A DNA stretch of 64,000 nucleotides from Panagrolaimus kolymaensis (lineage: Eukaryota; Nematoda; Chromadorea; Rhabditida; Panagrolaimidae), in assembly GCA_028622995.1 (NCBI GenBank), contig JAJQJQ010000050.1, positions 1,911,672 to 1,975,671 on the forward strand, given 5' to 3'. The notes under the pieces were generated by a model, which searched no databases, had not been told where the DNA came from, and saw only the letters and a list, made by a program, of their open reading frames with translations. This document shows, piece after piece, positions 1 to 12,800 of the stretch. The position numbers were made by a program, and so were the translations under genes. Position 1 is the stretch's first letter, and each line of letters begins with the position of its first letter.

Positions 1-1316
1 ATCTTTTTATTCCCTGTAACTTCACTCACATCTGTGACATATACATCAAAAAATTAAAAACTTACTTTTTTGAGAAACAGGTAGCATTTTTTTAAAGATT
101 CTATCCATTTCAATACTTTTACCAAAACACCGTTCTATTTCAATTAGATCATTCAACCATTTTGTAATATTGGTGTTATTTTTGGCTTGTTTTTCAAGTT
201 CACTTTTGTAATTGTTTCTCATTTCTAAATCTTCAATAAACAATCGACAGTAGCGAGAATAAAGATATAACAATTTTTCATTATTTTCAGTAGTCTGAAG
301 ATAATTAAAATAAAGTTTCCAAACCCTTTGATCACATGAAATCATTCCAAGAGCGCATTCAAAGTTTTCAATAATTAGGTTTTCATTTTGCGTTGTAATC
401 AAAACTTCCAGACCTGCTAAATTATTACTAGTTTCGTCGATTTTTCTAATGATTTCTTCAAATATTGCTTTTGATTGTTCATACTTTTTCAAAATATTGA
501 TTGATAGGGGACTCGCTAAAATAATTTATAAATCAGAAAGAAAAGAAGAAAAAACTGTATTTTTAAAGCGCTTCAACTTACTAAAGTATTGTTCAGCGAA
601 AAATTTGAAGCTTTCTAATTTATCATGAGGGAATGTTAATGCTTCATAAAATGCCTCGAAAGGAAAATTTGCTGGTGAATCAAAAAATACTGGGAGAATG
701 TCATTTGAGTAATCATTCAAATATACCCATTTAAAGGCTCTTCCAAATTTTAAATCCTAAAAAAATTTATTCTATATATTAAGGATGATTAAAAACAAAA
801 AGAAAAATTTTAAACATAAGAAAAGGTGGCGGTTTACTGATATAAATTTGGTCTTTGCAACTGTTTTTGCAATTTCAAATAGGCGCTGCAGAGTGTAGAA
901 AAAGTTTACGAATTTTAAAGCTTTTTTAATTGATAAAACGAACTAAAAACTCCTTTTAATTAAAAGCAAACCTTAAATTTTTCGTAGTCGTAGTCTAAAA
1001 CTTCGCTGAAATAAAACTGAGTTCTTGCAAGCATTTTAATTTCATTCAGCCTTGAAAAGACTTCTTCTGCTTGGTAATCTTCAAAAGTTTGTGTTCTTTC
1101 TTTCCTACAAAAAATAAATTTATGAAATTTTAATAACTTTATTACAACTTACTGAAGCAAAACATTCCATAAAAATGGAATTACTGTATAATCCTCAAAG
1201 AAGACATGAAAAGCTTCTCTTATTTTTGCTAAGGTTGAAGAATTTTCAACTTTAGCTAATAAGTTTCTAGATCCATTTTCATAAGCCAAAGAAGGCCATT
1301 GTACATCGTCTGCCAT
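1..1316 (-). CDS. helical-repeat (HAT/TPR-like) protein, 5' part; gene runs off the left edge
   Basis: Five exons read from right to left: 1153-1316, 972-1104, 582-756, 66-515 and 1-31, each with GTAAG-type donors and TTTAG/CAG acceptors, and all phases join. The visible product is about 318 residues, starts MADDVQWPSLAYENG and is almost wholly amphipathic helix. The fourth exon has HAT-like segments such as IFEEIIRKID and VWKLYFNYLQ, the style of RNA-processing scaffolds (PRP39, SART3 and UTP6 classes). I cannot tell which class, so no symbol is given. A TTTTTTAG acceptor lies about a dozen bases before the ATG and could take a spliced leader. The 3' end is missing from the window. The family call is inference from repeat style; the exon structure is seen directly. 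Confidence 0.7.
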
Positions 1317-1463
1317 TTTCAAACCAAAACTAAAAAATGAAAAATAATTCTTCTTACTGAGCTTTTTATAAAAATTTGTTATTGCTTAAAAAAATAAGGT
1401 CGAAGATGGATAAAGGCCGGCAAAGAGAGAATAATTCACACCATATTTTCAATAATAACAAAA

Positions 1464-1739
1464 TTGGCGGGAAGTTACGAAAAAGAACTCCTCTTTAAAA
1501 ACTTTTTCACAATGAAAAGGAGGACAAGCGAATGGCTTGGTAAGAATCGAGTACACCTCCTTCGCTGTGCGTTGTATTTTTTAGTCATTATCAAAAACCT
1601 AAGTGCTATCTACTCCTTTTTGCCAAACAACAAAATTTTTGTGCTTTGTATTTATTATATATTTGATAAGCTTTTATGGATAGTTTTTATATTTTGTAAA
1701 GAATATGACAAAAAAAGTTTTATTTCAGAGGATGTGTAA
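1464..1739 (+). CDS. possible small membrane ORF, unrecognised
   Basis: A 91-codon open frame lies head-to-head with the helical-repeat gene, about 150 bp from its start. It has a basic N-terminal stretch (MKRRTSEWLGKNR) followed by two hydrophobic segments (LLRCALYFLVIIKNL and IFVLCIYYIFDKLLWIVFIF). Base composition at its 5' end is less AT-rich than the surroundings. A good donor (GTAAGA) lies inside the frame after codon 25, so the true model may be spliced. No family is recognised. It could be a chance frame in promoter DNA shared with the divergent gene. Confidence 0.22.
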   Translation: MAGSYEKELLFKNFFTMKRRTSEWLGKNRVHLLRCALYFLVIIKNLSAIYSFLPNNKIFVLCIYYIFDKLLWIVFIFCKEYDKKSFISEDV

Positions 1740-3020
1740 ACCAAAGCAAGATGCAGGTAGAAAAAAAAATTTCCAGGAAATGTTTCAAATTTATAAATGT
1801 AAAGTTTTGAAAAGTTTGTTTTGTATTTCTAACCATATTGCTCAGCAAAGATAACAGGAAACATAATATAATTTAAAAGAATTTATTAATTAAAAAATTA
1901 AACATTAGAATTAAAATTAGAATTAAAAATTAAAATTACAATGAAAAATTTTATAAAAAATTATAAAAATATTTAAGTTTTGATACGTTATCAAATTTGG
2001 TGAAGCCCTTTAATACGGTTCTCTATTTTTTTAGTTCTGTAACCTAAACGGTTCTCCTAGTTTTCGCTTTGGAAAAAGTTTTATTGAAACCTTGGCTGCT
2101 TTTCAACACCATCATCGCTTATTTTTCTTTAATACTACCGTAACTTGTCAATTATTTTGGATTAAAAAAAACATTTAAAAAAGTTTTGTTTCCTTTCCGG
2201 CTTTTTTGCGTTCTTTCATTTTTCTCGCTTGTGATAAAAAATGTTGCATAGTCTTGAAAACTTTTTCAATTGCGATAGACTTTTTCTCAGTGTTGTTTGT
2301 TTTTTACGAACATTTAAAAAAAAGAAAAATGCAACAATATCAAGCCAGCGTGAGATCAAACATCTTGAGCTCGTAGTCGTTAAGCACCGACCAGGTCTTT
2401 GACCCTTAGTCACAAATTTCGTATTTCGGGAAAAAATCTTGTCTTATATTTTTTTCTCGACCTCGGTGAGTTTGGTAAGATTAAACAAAAAAATTTATAT
2501 TTTTAACCAAAAATGTCTTAATGGATGCATGCGAAATTACCACAAAAGTTAAAAAATAGCAAAAAAAAACCTTTGAGCTTAATTATTGCTTCATTTCGAA
2601 AAAAATCGTCTCGAGTTTCGCTTTCGATTAAAAATTTTATGACAAGAATGTGCATTATAAATAAGAGAAGGATGTTGTAGAAACCAAATGCCAAAAGCAA
2701 AAAGTTCTTATATTTGAACTCATTTTTTCAAAACAGAAAATTTAATCTGCTAAAAAATGGAAGTATGATCATTTATTAGACTTATTGCCAGAACTAATTT
2801 AGAGCTGGATCAAAGCTTTCATTTGAAACAATAATCAATGTTAACAGTTCTTCCATTTCATACGCAAAATAATGTGAGCAGTCGTTTCTAAATCTTCCTT
2901 TTTTCACCATTGTTCCGATTTTTCAGCCTTGGATCCGGTCGAAAAAAAATCTTAATTCGCTCAACCCTAGCCAAGGTTTTAAGCTTTTGTATTTTTTTTA
3001 TTTTCTTTGTTGGTTAGAAG
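1740..3020. other. intergenic, nothing supported
   Basis: AT-rich sequence with only short open frames that lack conserved motifs. A patch at about 2338-2412 is less AT-rich than the rest but folds into no tRNA or 5S shape that I can see. Confidence 0.5.
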
Positions 3021-3209
3021 TAGTGTTAAATTACCGACCGATCGACACAAAAGTCGGTAAATTCAGAAAATTGTCGGTATGGAAATTGCTCCCGGTGGGT
3101 ATATCGGTAATTTGTCGGTATGAAAAAATGGTCGGTCGGTATATCGGTCGGCAAAAAGTCGGTCGGTAAGTCGGTAATTACCGACTTTTCGGTCGGTAAT
3201 TTAACACTA
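3021..3209. mobile_element. hAT-type MITE, 189 bp, with 8-bp target-site duplication
   Basis: Perfect 20-bp terminal inverted repeats: TAGTGTTAAATTACCGACCG at 3021-3040 and its reverse complement at 3190-3209. The element is flanked by an exact 8-bp direct repeat, GTTAGAAG, at 3013-3020 and 3210-3217. An 8-bp duplication and a YAGNG-type tip are the signature of hAT transposons. The interior is packed with TCGGT/ACCGA units in both orientations, so the whole element can fold on itself. It has no coding capacity, so it is non-autonomous. It lies in the spacer between two minus-strand genes. Confidence 0.9.
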
Positions 3210-3336
3210 GTTAGAAGTATCACAAATTTATTTAACTGCTTTGAGGATTTTAATATTTTTTACAACAAATAAAAAAACAGTTACAAAAGAGATCAAATAA
3301 ATATTACCAAAAAAAAGCAAAATAAGTAAATAGAGT

Positions 3337-4452
3337 TTATTCTCGATTTGGGTTTGTTAATGGTTGAAGTGGAACTCCCACTGCTTCATCACCTTGACGT
3401 TTATTAATTCCACCATTTGCATTGATCATCAAAATATATGTTAAACATGCTAATGCAGTGGAACAAAAATATATTATTCCTGCGAATGCAAAAGCATGAA
3501 AAGATTTTCCAACTCTTCCTTCTCGATCTTCAGCTATCGGATTTTTGGATAGCTCTTCTTTGGATTCCACTTCAGCGAAAAATGCATCATGTCTTTCGTG
3601 AAGGACAATGGAAGCCACAACTACGAAAATCATGCCTGAAAAATAAGAAATTAATAAAGGAGTAAACTTTTGTGAAAAATACTTACAAATAAGTCCAGAA
3701 AATAGAGCATAAAAGACGGCAACTTTGGCGCCTGAATTCCATCGAGGCCTTTTATTTGCTTCAAAAATACACATTGGAGCTACAAAAAAGTAAATTTTAT
3801 ATATATATTCAGAAATTAACTTTGGGAGATGACATACTTAGTTTACCAGAACATACACATGTGGCGATAGTAAGGCATAAATCTAGGACTAACATAAACA
3901 TCATAATATGAAATAATTGGCCAACGAAAAGAAGCTCTATAAACGAATATTAATTAATAAATTTTTCGATCGCGTTTTTTAAGAAAAAATCCTTTATTGC
4001 AAGAAAAATTTTTTTACCTGGTTTTGGAGGTAATACATCATCAGCCATAATACCATATCGCGTCCAAAAATTTACTCCTTCAATAAGTTCTCTTTTATCT
4101 GATTCAATACAATTACTAACTTTGCTGGTATTTTTTTCATATACGCAATCAGAACCAAATACGTCACGCTACAAAAAAATAAATATGCGTTAATTACTCA
4201 TCAAAAATTCGTAAATTAAAAAAGTAAAAAACTAACATGAAAATCAAAATCATCACTCAATCGAGTATTAATAAACCAAGCCCTTGAAAATCTTGCATAA
4301 ATATAAACGCATAAACCTAATAATTTAACTAAAACTGTAATAATTTGTAACCAAAATGAAAGGACATTGTAAGCTGGACGACTTCCAATGCCACCAATCC
4401 TTCGATTATTCGTGGATGTCGTCGACGTCGTCGTGGTTGTGGTTGTTTGCAT
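3337..4452 (-). CDS. four-transmembrane (claudin/MARVEL-like topology) membrane protein
   Basis: Five exons (4237-4452, 4018-4168, 3838-3936, 3687-3779, 3337-3635) join in phase to 285 residues. A threonine-rich N-terminus (MQTTTTTTTSTTSTNNRR) precedes TM1 (around LSFWLQIITVLVKLLGLCVY). A loop of about 85 residues carries two cysteines (GSDC and VSNC). Then come TM2 (FHIMMFMLVLDLCLTIATCV), TM3 (VFYALFSGLICMIFVVVASI), a charged segment, TM4 (GIIYFCSTALACLTYILM) and a polar tail. The topology and long first loop recall claudin/clarin/stargazin-type tetraspans, but I see no GLWxxC motif, so the family is unassigned. An ATG 14 codons upstream is in frame (4494); I chose the one after the hydrophobic-poor stretch. 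Introns are 49-180 bp. Confidence 0.75.
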
Positions 4453-7400
4453 TTTAAATAAAAATGTTTTAAAAGTAATAAAATAAAGGCACAAATGCTG
4501 GAAATCTGAAAAAAGATACTAATTAATGAAAGAAAGAAAAGATGCGAAATAAAAAATCTGGCAAAAAAATAAATAAAATAAATGAAAAAACGCATAACAA
4601 AAAAAATGCATATATTCTTCTTTCATTTTTTAGGGTCTTCGACGTCGATGTCGTTTTTTTTTGTTGCTCGAGTACTAATAAAAACAAGCAAGCAATAAAC
4701 AAAAAAAGCTAGCTTGCGCTAAAAGCTAAAAACGTTTTTGCAGTATTGCTTTAAAAAACGAGAAAGGAAATGGATGGGAAAAAAATAAATAAAACAAAAA
4801 CGATCATCAAGCTTTTACTAAAAAAAGAGAAAAAAAAAAGAATGTCAAAGCATTAGCAACAAAAAATAACATGGAAATATAAGATGAAAAAAATTTTAAA
4901 GTTAGTTTTGCTCCATAAAAAAAAATATAGGAAAATTATTCATTATTTATTTTATTTTTTATTCGAACAAAACTCAGAAATTTTTGAAAGTCAGTTTATA
5001 CTTTGCTAATTTTGAGAAAAAAAAGATGAATCTTCCAAAAAAAAATTTATTCGATGCAAATTTATTTATTTTCTAAATCCCCTTAAACTTTTGGATGAAA
5101 AAAATGTTGATAATATGCGAGTGTTTTTTTTACGTAACATCAAATTGCGTAAACAGACATAAAACTTTTTTTTATTAACCGAAACCTGATTCTAAATTTT
5201 TATAATTAGCAACTTTGTTTGCAATACTACGCTTAATTCCCATGCAACTAATAAAAAAAATGAAGAGGATTTAACTATGTATATTTCATTTGAAAAACTC
5301 TTAAATTTAAAAAAAAACTACGCAAAATTAAAAAAAAGTTTTATTTCAAGGCAATTAAGGCATTATTTCTAAAATTAGAACTGAAAATATATTTTTGGAG
5401 TTATTTTTAGCATTGTATGTGCCATGATTTAGAAGATTTTTTTCTTTCTTCACAATTAGATAGTTAGATTTTGTAAAAAAGTAAAAAATATCGCCCACTT
5501 TTAGGTAACTCTTTGTTTTTCAAAGCAAAAAGAAAGTTAAATAAACAAAAAGAAAATTAGCGATAACTTTAAATAATCAAAACATTTTTATGAAAAAAGA
5601 AATTCTTTCCGCTATGAAAATAAAAAATAAATCTGCTTAAAATTATAATAATAAAACTTATAGTTTCTTCGCCGTTCCAAATGAATTTTTTAAAAAGAAA
5701 TATTGCACAAAATAAAACTCATAAAAATAAATGTGGCGACGACAACCGATCGGCGGCTGCGCAACAACACTTTTTCTAATCTTATTTTTTGAGCGGCGCA
5801 AAAAATATTTTTTCTTCTCTCTTTTTCTCCAAGGTTTTTTCCAATCAACGAAGCGTTTTTGATCTTCATATATTTTATTTTTGCGTTGTTGTTTCGCGCA
5901 AGAAAAAAAAGATAGAAAATCGACGTAAATTGGTCTGTTTTATTGTTGAAGATGCGCAGCAGAAAAAAGAGACGACGACAAACACATTTAGGAAATAAAT
6001 AGTAACAATTTTTTTTATTATTATCGTTGTTGATTGGTGACACACACAAAGACAAACCTGAAGATGAAGAAGATACACTTAAAAAATAATTTAAAAAGTG
6101 TACTTTTTGACTTAAAATTTTTTTGTTTATTAGATGGACGAAGGGCGTCAGTGAAAAAGAAAAGGAAATGAAAAAAATTGACTCATAATAGAATAATGAA
6201 ATTAAGTTTCAATAATAATAAAAAGTGAATAATTTATAATTTTTTCTTTGAACATTTAAAAAATTAAGTAAAGTTATAGAAAAGCCAAAGGTTTTTTGAT
6301 TAAAATACGAACCCGCCAAAAAGTCAAATTTCTCCTGTTTTGTTAAATAAAAAGCGATAATTTTTCGAAGTAAAAAAAACTATGGAAACCAAGGAAAAAT
6401 AACAACAAAAATAAATAGGAAAAGAAGGGAAAAAAGAAAATAGCCTCAGAAAAAAAAATGCAAGTGTAAAGAAAGAAAGAATAAATGCCGCGGCAAAGTA
6501 AAAAAAAAAAACATAGGAAAAGAAAGCAGCTTAGCACTTCTTTTCTTTCTTTCTTTTTGCAAGTAGTGAATGAGTGTGACAAATCAATTCAAGAAGGAGT
6601 TGACACAAGAATAAAAATGTTTTCCAAAAGTAGCAAATTATTGTTCCAAAATAACTATATTTTTTAGACAAAAAAACTAAAAACAAAAAATATGGGAAAA
6701 ATTAAAAGCGTTTAAGTTAAAAAGTTAAAAAAGTTTTATAAAAGCAAGCGAGTGACTCGAAGAAAGAAAAATCAAAAAAAGTTGTGTCGTTTTTTTATTC
6801 GATTTTCTTTTTTTTCAAGAGTCAGAGAGAGCGATGGAGAGTTGCGCTAAGTGAGTCATTATTGATGAATGAAAAATGGAAAAACTGAGAATGGAGAATG
6901 GCAGATTGGTTGTTTCGATAAGCTATTGTTGAGCGGCGGCGGCGTCAGAAACTTAAAAAGGAAAAGAAAGCAAAAGAAGGCCATTTCTTGCTTTCTTGAG
7001 AAGTGAGTGTGAGAGTGGACATGCATGCCCAAAGGGAGTTATATATATGTTCAACAAGAACAAGAAAAGAAAATGACAACTAAAAAACTAAAAACGGAAG
7101 TTGTTTATGTATGAGTTTTTCTGAAAAATTCTAGCTAGGATTTGCATTTTTTAAACAGTTTTGTTCATCTCCAATTTATGAATCAAAACATGGGTTAGAT
7201 TGCTTGGAATCGAACTATCTATTAATGAATGAAGTTTTGGTTTTCTTTTTCTACGCTTCATAATGAACGAAGTAGAAAATTAAGCAAAAGATAACATAAA
7301 AAGTTTATTATTTTACCAATTTACAGTCATTTTTGACTCATTTTGGCTAATTAAAATTTTAATAATTTTTTTAAAACCTTTTAAAATTATTGTTTACATA

Positions 7401-8605
7401 TGATAAAAATTTACTTTTCAGATTTTTTGTATCAAATTTTAATTTTTTTAAAAACATTTTTGAATCCATAAAAATCATTTAAAAGATACAAAAGTGGTCG
7501 TAAATGTTATTAAAAAAAGCAAACAATTAATGCTTAAATAAAATAATCAATTTTATAGCGGTTTTTGTAAATTTTCTTCACATTTTTTCTTTGCATATTT
7601 GAAAACATATTGTTTTAATTTTTACAATTTATTGCATTGCTTTTATTTAAATAACCTTTAACCCAACTTTTTGTGACGTCGAAGAATCATATTCTGTAAA
7701 TTTAACTCTCATCTGGCAGAATCATATGTATTCATTCATAAATGTATGATTATTTTAGTTTTATTCGTTATTTTAATTCTCAAGTGGCAAAGCTGCTGTT
7801 CATCAAATTTCATTCATAAGCTTTTATTTTTAATCCCAGTGGCCTGACTCTTAATAAACTTTTTAAATATCATTTGTTTTTTCATTTTTATCAACAAAAA
7901 AAACATGATTTTTTATTTCCCAAAAAAAAGCATAAACAGAAACATTAAAAACAAAAATAAAAAATTTAAGATTGGAAACATTTTTTACATCTTGTGTTTT
8001 TTATTTTCATGCGATCACAGCTTTACTAACATTTTTCAAAAAAAATATTGAAAAAACTTTGATATTTATGAATATTTTTTTCCGGTTGCTCATTCACATA
8101 GTAATTATTTTTTATTTTTTTATGACTTCTTTGTTTTTCAACTTTTTTTTGGTCATCAAAAAGCATTATCAAGGGGAATGAATTAAATTAAAGGTTAAAT
8201 CATAGCCATAAAGTTTCTTATGATTACAGTCATCACCTTTTTTTTATAATGATACAGTCTGACTGACTGACTGACTTTGAAAAATCATAATCTTTTGTGA
8301 CGTCGAAATAGGAAAAAAGGTTTTATTTATTTTAATTTTTATATATCTTTTTACAACAAACATGGCAAAAGAAAATAAACATGTCGACGGACAAACAGCG
8401 AACATGAAAATGGAAAAAAAGGGAGGAGGAGAAGTTTCAGTGGCAAATAAAAAAAGCTTGAAAATAAAAATAAAAATGCCACAATTCACACTATTCCATT
8501 CATTTTGACGATAGCTGGTCAACATTGTGAAGTCGTGTTTATTATAAATATTTTTATAATAAGCCTTCTGAAAAGGAAAAATAAAAATAAAAAAAATAAA
8601 GAAAT
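4453..8605. other. AT-rich low-complexity desert
   Basis: About 4.1 kb of A- and T-runs with no credible coding frame on either strand. A few less AT-rich islands (about 5730-5770, 6820-6960) have GAGA- and CGGCGG-type strings and a TATATATATG box near 7040. They look like promoter or 5' leader sequence for a flanking gene rather than exons. Confidence 0.5.
8257..8276. repeat. (TGAC)n microsatellite
   Basis: Four to five tandem copies of the tetramer CTGA/TGAC. Confidence 0.85.
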
Positions 8606-9811
8606 ATGAAACTTATATTTATTGTTTTTATTACTATTTCAACTTTTACTTATGCATTAACAACGGCTAATGATGTTATTGGTAAGTATAGATTTTGATG
8701 AAAGTAGTTATGACAGATTCATGGATTATCATGGGTGCCACTATAATTATAGTGTTTAACTGATATCATACATTTATTGAACTAAGAAGCTAGAAAAAAA
8801 AGTTTCCAATTTTCTTAAAAACTATAGGTTACTTTTAAAGTTTTATAAAACAATTAAGTTATTTTTTTTCAAAAATAAGGAGGCGATCAGTGAAAATTTT
8901 TAAATTCATAAAATTTATTTTAAAAAGTTATTTTTGCATTTTTTTTAAACCGTTTGGTAAACGTATGTTTTTAATTTTTGACCCTTTTGACAGTTGAATG
9001 AATGAATGACTACGTATAAACTGCCATTCTTTGACAATTCATGACACTTGCATAGCATAAATTTAAAACATTAAAAATACTCGAGCCGCTTTTTATTGAA
9101 TTTCTTGTTCCAAATTTGCAGAATTTTTTTTAAAGTTCTAGTTTGCGTCTAAAAGCTAGAAAAAAGCTTCCAGTTTCTTGATATTAATATTATTTCATAG
9201 TTTTGATGAAATCCTCTGAACTTCTACTTCAATTAGTTTTGACCTTTCCATTTTTTAAAGTTCTCTTAGAGTTCGAGAATCTTTTTTTGTGGCAAAAAAA
9301 GTATGGAACATTTCCTTTTTTGCAAACTTTGAACGCCTACTGTAACTTCCGGATTTCTCCTTTATTTTTAAAAATACAATCATTTTTCTACAAAAAAAGA
9401 AGCATAAAGCCGGAAATTATTATTCAAAATATATATTAGACTCTTTTCCTTAGCTACAAAAATATGAAGCCAAAGCCACCCAGCTGCAATAGCAAATTTT
9501 TTTAGCATATGATTTAAATAATAAATAATAGATTCTTTGGTTTTTTAGCTACCGAAAATGGTGTTGTTGGAAATAATAATGATGAAATTATGCCAGAAAT
9601 TGAAGAAAGTGATTTAGTTGCGGCAGCTTTGGCAGAAAAATTAGATCGTGAAAAATTAACTGAAAATACTTTTTCATTTCCAGCATTTTTACGATTTAAT
9701 CGAATAAATAAAAGTGGAAATAATGTAGCTGGCCGAATTCCCGTATGCTTTTGTTGCCGTGCATTTGTATGCCATCATCAACGATGCCCATGTTCAAAAT
9801 TCATTTTTTAA
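8606..9811 (+). CDS. small secreted cysteine-rich protein
   Basis: Two exons, 8606-8681 and 9549-9811, join in phase across an 867-bp intron (GTAAGTA donor, TTTTTTAG acceptor) to give 112 residues. Residues 1-17 (MKLIFIVFITISTFTYA) form a clear signal peptide. An acidic linker follows (EIEESDLVAAALAEKLDRE), and the C-terminus holds seven cysteines within 25 residues, with CFCC and CPC clusters and paired histidines (CHHQRC). This looks like a processed extracellular peptide or a metal-binding or disulfide-rich module. No family is recognised. Mono- or dibasic sites before the Cys module are compatible with processing. The signal peptide and intron phase make it convincing as a gene; the role is unknown. 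Confidence 0.7.
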
Positions 9812-12800
9812 AATATAAAAACCAAAAAAATATTTATTTTATGAATTTTATTTCCTTTTTTATATATTATTTTTGTGTTTTCATAGCAAAAAAAAATTAT
9901 TGTGAAATTTGTTAATCAAGGCGAAATTTATTTTTCTCATGCATTATTTTTTATTTCCAAAAAAGTGTGTTTTTTCAAGAAAAAAAAAATATTCGTTAAA
10001 CGTCATTTTTAAAAAACATATATCCATGACACCACCACCGCCAACAAACACCCAACCAACCAATATAATTGTAAACTTGCACTGAAGTTGTCGTCGTCGT
10101 CGATGTTGTTAAAATAAACCTTCCTCCTCAAAACATAAAAAAATTCTTTATGGAGTTTGCGTTGGAAGGAAAAAGCAGTGTTTTGCAAATTAAAAAGACA
10201 GAGAAGGTCACTTCTTTAAAGTTCATATTTCCGTTTTTTTAAGTTTTTTAATTTTCGTAAAAAAAATAACGTAAAATTATGCATAAAAAGTTATTATTGA
10301 AAAATTCATTTCTGCTTGTTTTGTTTCGAAAACTAATGAATAAAGAAAGCAAAAAATGTTTATTAAACAAAGTTGTATGTTTCTTAAAAATAATTATTTG
10401 CAAGAATAATTAAGAAACTTTAAAAGGTTTTAAAGCGGCTAAAATCCTTGTAAGTCAAAGATAAAAAAATAGCAGGCGATAATGAAGAAACAAGAAAAAA
10501 GTCAAAGAAATAACAACAAATTTCCATTTTTGTTAAAAAGAAAATTTTACTTAAGAAAAAATTATTTTTTTTTCATTGACCGCAACAAAACTTAACTTTT
10601 GATGTGTATGTATGTATGTGTACCAGATTATCGCGCGCCATAGTTTTTTTTTTGTCTTCTTAATCGGATGATCGTCTTCGATGTGGTTTGGCGGCAGCAG
10701 CGGTGGCGCGGAGAAGAAGATGTTGCTTTTTTGGAAGAAAAAAAAAGACAACACACGTAAATTTATTTTTCCGCTTCAAAAATCAAAAATACACACAAAA
10801 ATACGTAAATTTGTTTTCTCGTTTTTTCCTTTTTTCGGTAGTAAAGCAGCTCCCGCTGATTTTACTTACAAATGTAAACCGCGGAATGAAAGATGCGTAA
10901 TTTTAATTTTTGTTGAATGTTATGTATCTTTCTCTCATTTTTTTTTGTTCCTTAAAGGAAGGAAAAATCAAATGAACACACAGTCATCATTTTTCTTTCT
11001 TTTTATATTTGACCGACCCAAATTCAATGACCGCAAAGAAAAAGGATTTTGTTGTTTGTAAAAAAAATTTTGTTGGCTTTTTGTTGAATTATTTTTTTAA
11101 CAATGATGATGTCTTTTTCACGGATTTATTTTTTTTTTTGACTAAAAAATTGCTTTAAAAAAAGTTAAGCTGCTAAAAGGCTTTTATCAACAATAAAAAA
11201 AATTGTCTAATCTTTGTAAAATGATTCAGTTTTGAACTTTTTGCTTTGTTTTGAAACTTCGTTTGAAAAAGTAGGATCGTTATTAAAATATTTAAATTTT
11301 AAATTATTTCTGTCTCTGACCTATCTTTTAATCAAATAATAGAGTCCTTGAGAGCTCAAAAATTATAGAAAGCTTTAGCGTTTTAAAAAAAATCTATGTT
11401 GGTGCCATAATTTATTGTGAAATTTGTTTACTGAAATTCGCAATTCTTGCAAATGTTTTTGAAGCTTTTGACTAAAAAAAAGTTGCTTTACGAATAAGCT
11501 TCAGAAATATAAGCAAAAATTTATCATTTTTCTCAAATTACATCCCAGTTTATTTTCCAAATTTTGTCTCATCTTTAATTTCTATTTTTAATCACTGTTT
11601 ATAATTTATCTAAAAATAAAAACCATACTTTTTCCAAAAATAAATATCGTATTACCTCATTAATTATTGGTTACTTCCCTTCTGCTGATAAAATTTCCAA
11701 AACATAAACTATCTATAAAAAAAATTTTTTTTGCAAGAAATAAATAATATTTAATTTATTTCTTCTTTTTTTTTATGGTTTTTCTTTTATTTTTATTACT
11801 GTAGAGAAAAGTATGCATTTTTTTTGTTATATATATATATATAACATTAATGGCTCATTATTCATCTCCATTTTTTTTCATTGTCCAAAAAATACGGAAA
11901 GCACCTTCTTTTGTGTTTTATACATACAAAAACAAATTGTTATTTTCTTTTTTTTGTCTCAAAGAAAAAAAAAACAGAGTCCCATTATTTTCCTCTTTTT
12001 TGTTTGTTACTCTTGTTTTTTTTTTTCTTTTTTGCCATTAGAGTCAATTCGCAACCTTGCTTTATAAAATTATATCATCTTCTTATCTTAATGGATTTTT
12101 TTCTTCTTCTTCTTTTTCTTAGATTTCCTTGCAACTTGTTTTATTTTTTATTTTAACCCTAAAAAATGGGTAATTGAAATAAGCTTTAAACCCTAACCAA
12201 AAAAAGAAACAAGCTTTTCAATCTTTTTTTGCGTGTTTTTTACTTCTAAGAAAAAATTGTGACTAAGCTGAATATTTTAAAAAAAATTTGAAAAGTAAAA
12301 AAAGAAAATTAAGTTTACATACTTTTTATCCTTTAGTTATACATATTTTTTTATACTTGTTCTTACAAGCCAAAAAAAGGAGAATACTACCTTAAAACAA
12401 AAAAGTTAGCAAAGCCGATGATGTTTTCGTTGATGCTGTGTTTGTTGTTGTTCGATGTGAATATAAAATCCTTTCTTTTTTTTTGCGATGACCACTGACC
12501 GACGAATGGTTGATGGTTTGTTGCTTGCTTACCCATTTTTGGGTATGTACCTAAACTAAAAAAAAGAAAGTAAATGCGCGGGAAGCCGCCGTTCGTGGCC
12601 ACGATTGACTGACTAAGAAAGACTAACTTGCGAAACGAGAGATTGAAATAAGCAAGAAAGAAGAAAGACAAAAATGAAGAAAATGAAGACGAATAATAAA
12701 AGCAAGCACATCATCTTCTTCTTTTTGCGTAGAAAAAAAAAAGATAGCGGGCAAACGTAAAAAGTTAAAAAGGATAAATCTAATATAAAAATATAAATGT

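Noticed and set aside
2338..2412. Less AT-rich patch resembling a possible tRNA or 5S gene
   Set aside because: No cloverleaf, no A/B boxes and no match to conserved 5S elements on either strand.
5690..6078. Overlapping open frames on both strands around a GC-richer patch
   Set aside because: Composition is homopolymer-driven and there are no phased splice sites or motifs; likely promoter or leader DNA.
10551..12671. Several 60-130 codon frames rich in Phe, Lys and Ser
   Set aside because: They arise from poly-T/poly-A runs, overlap each other on both strands and have no domains.
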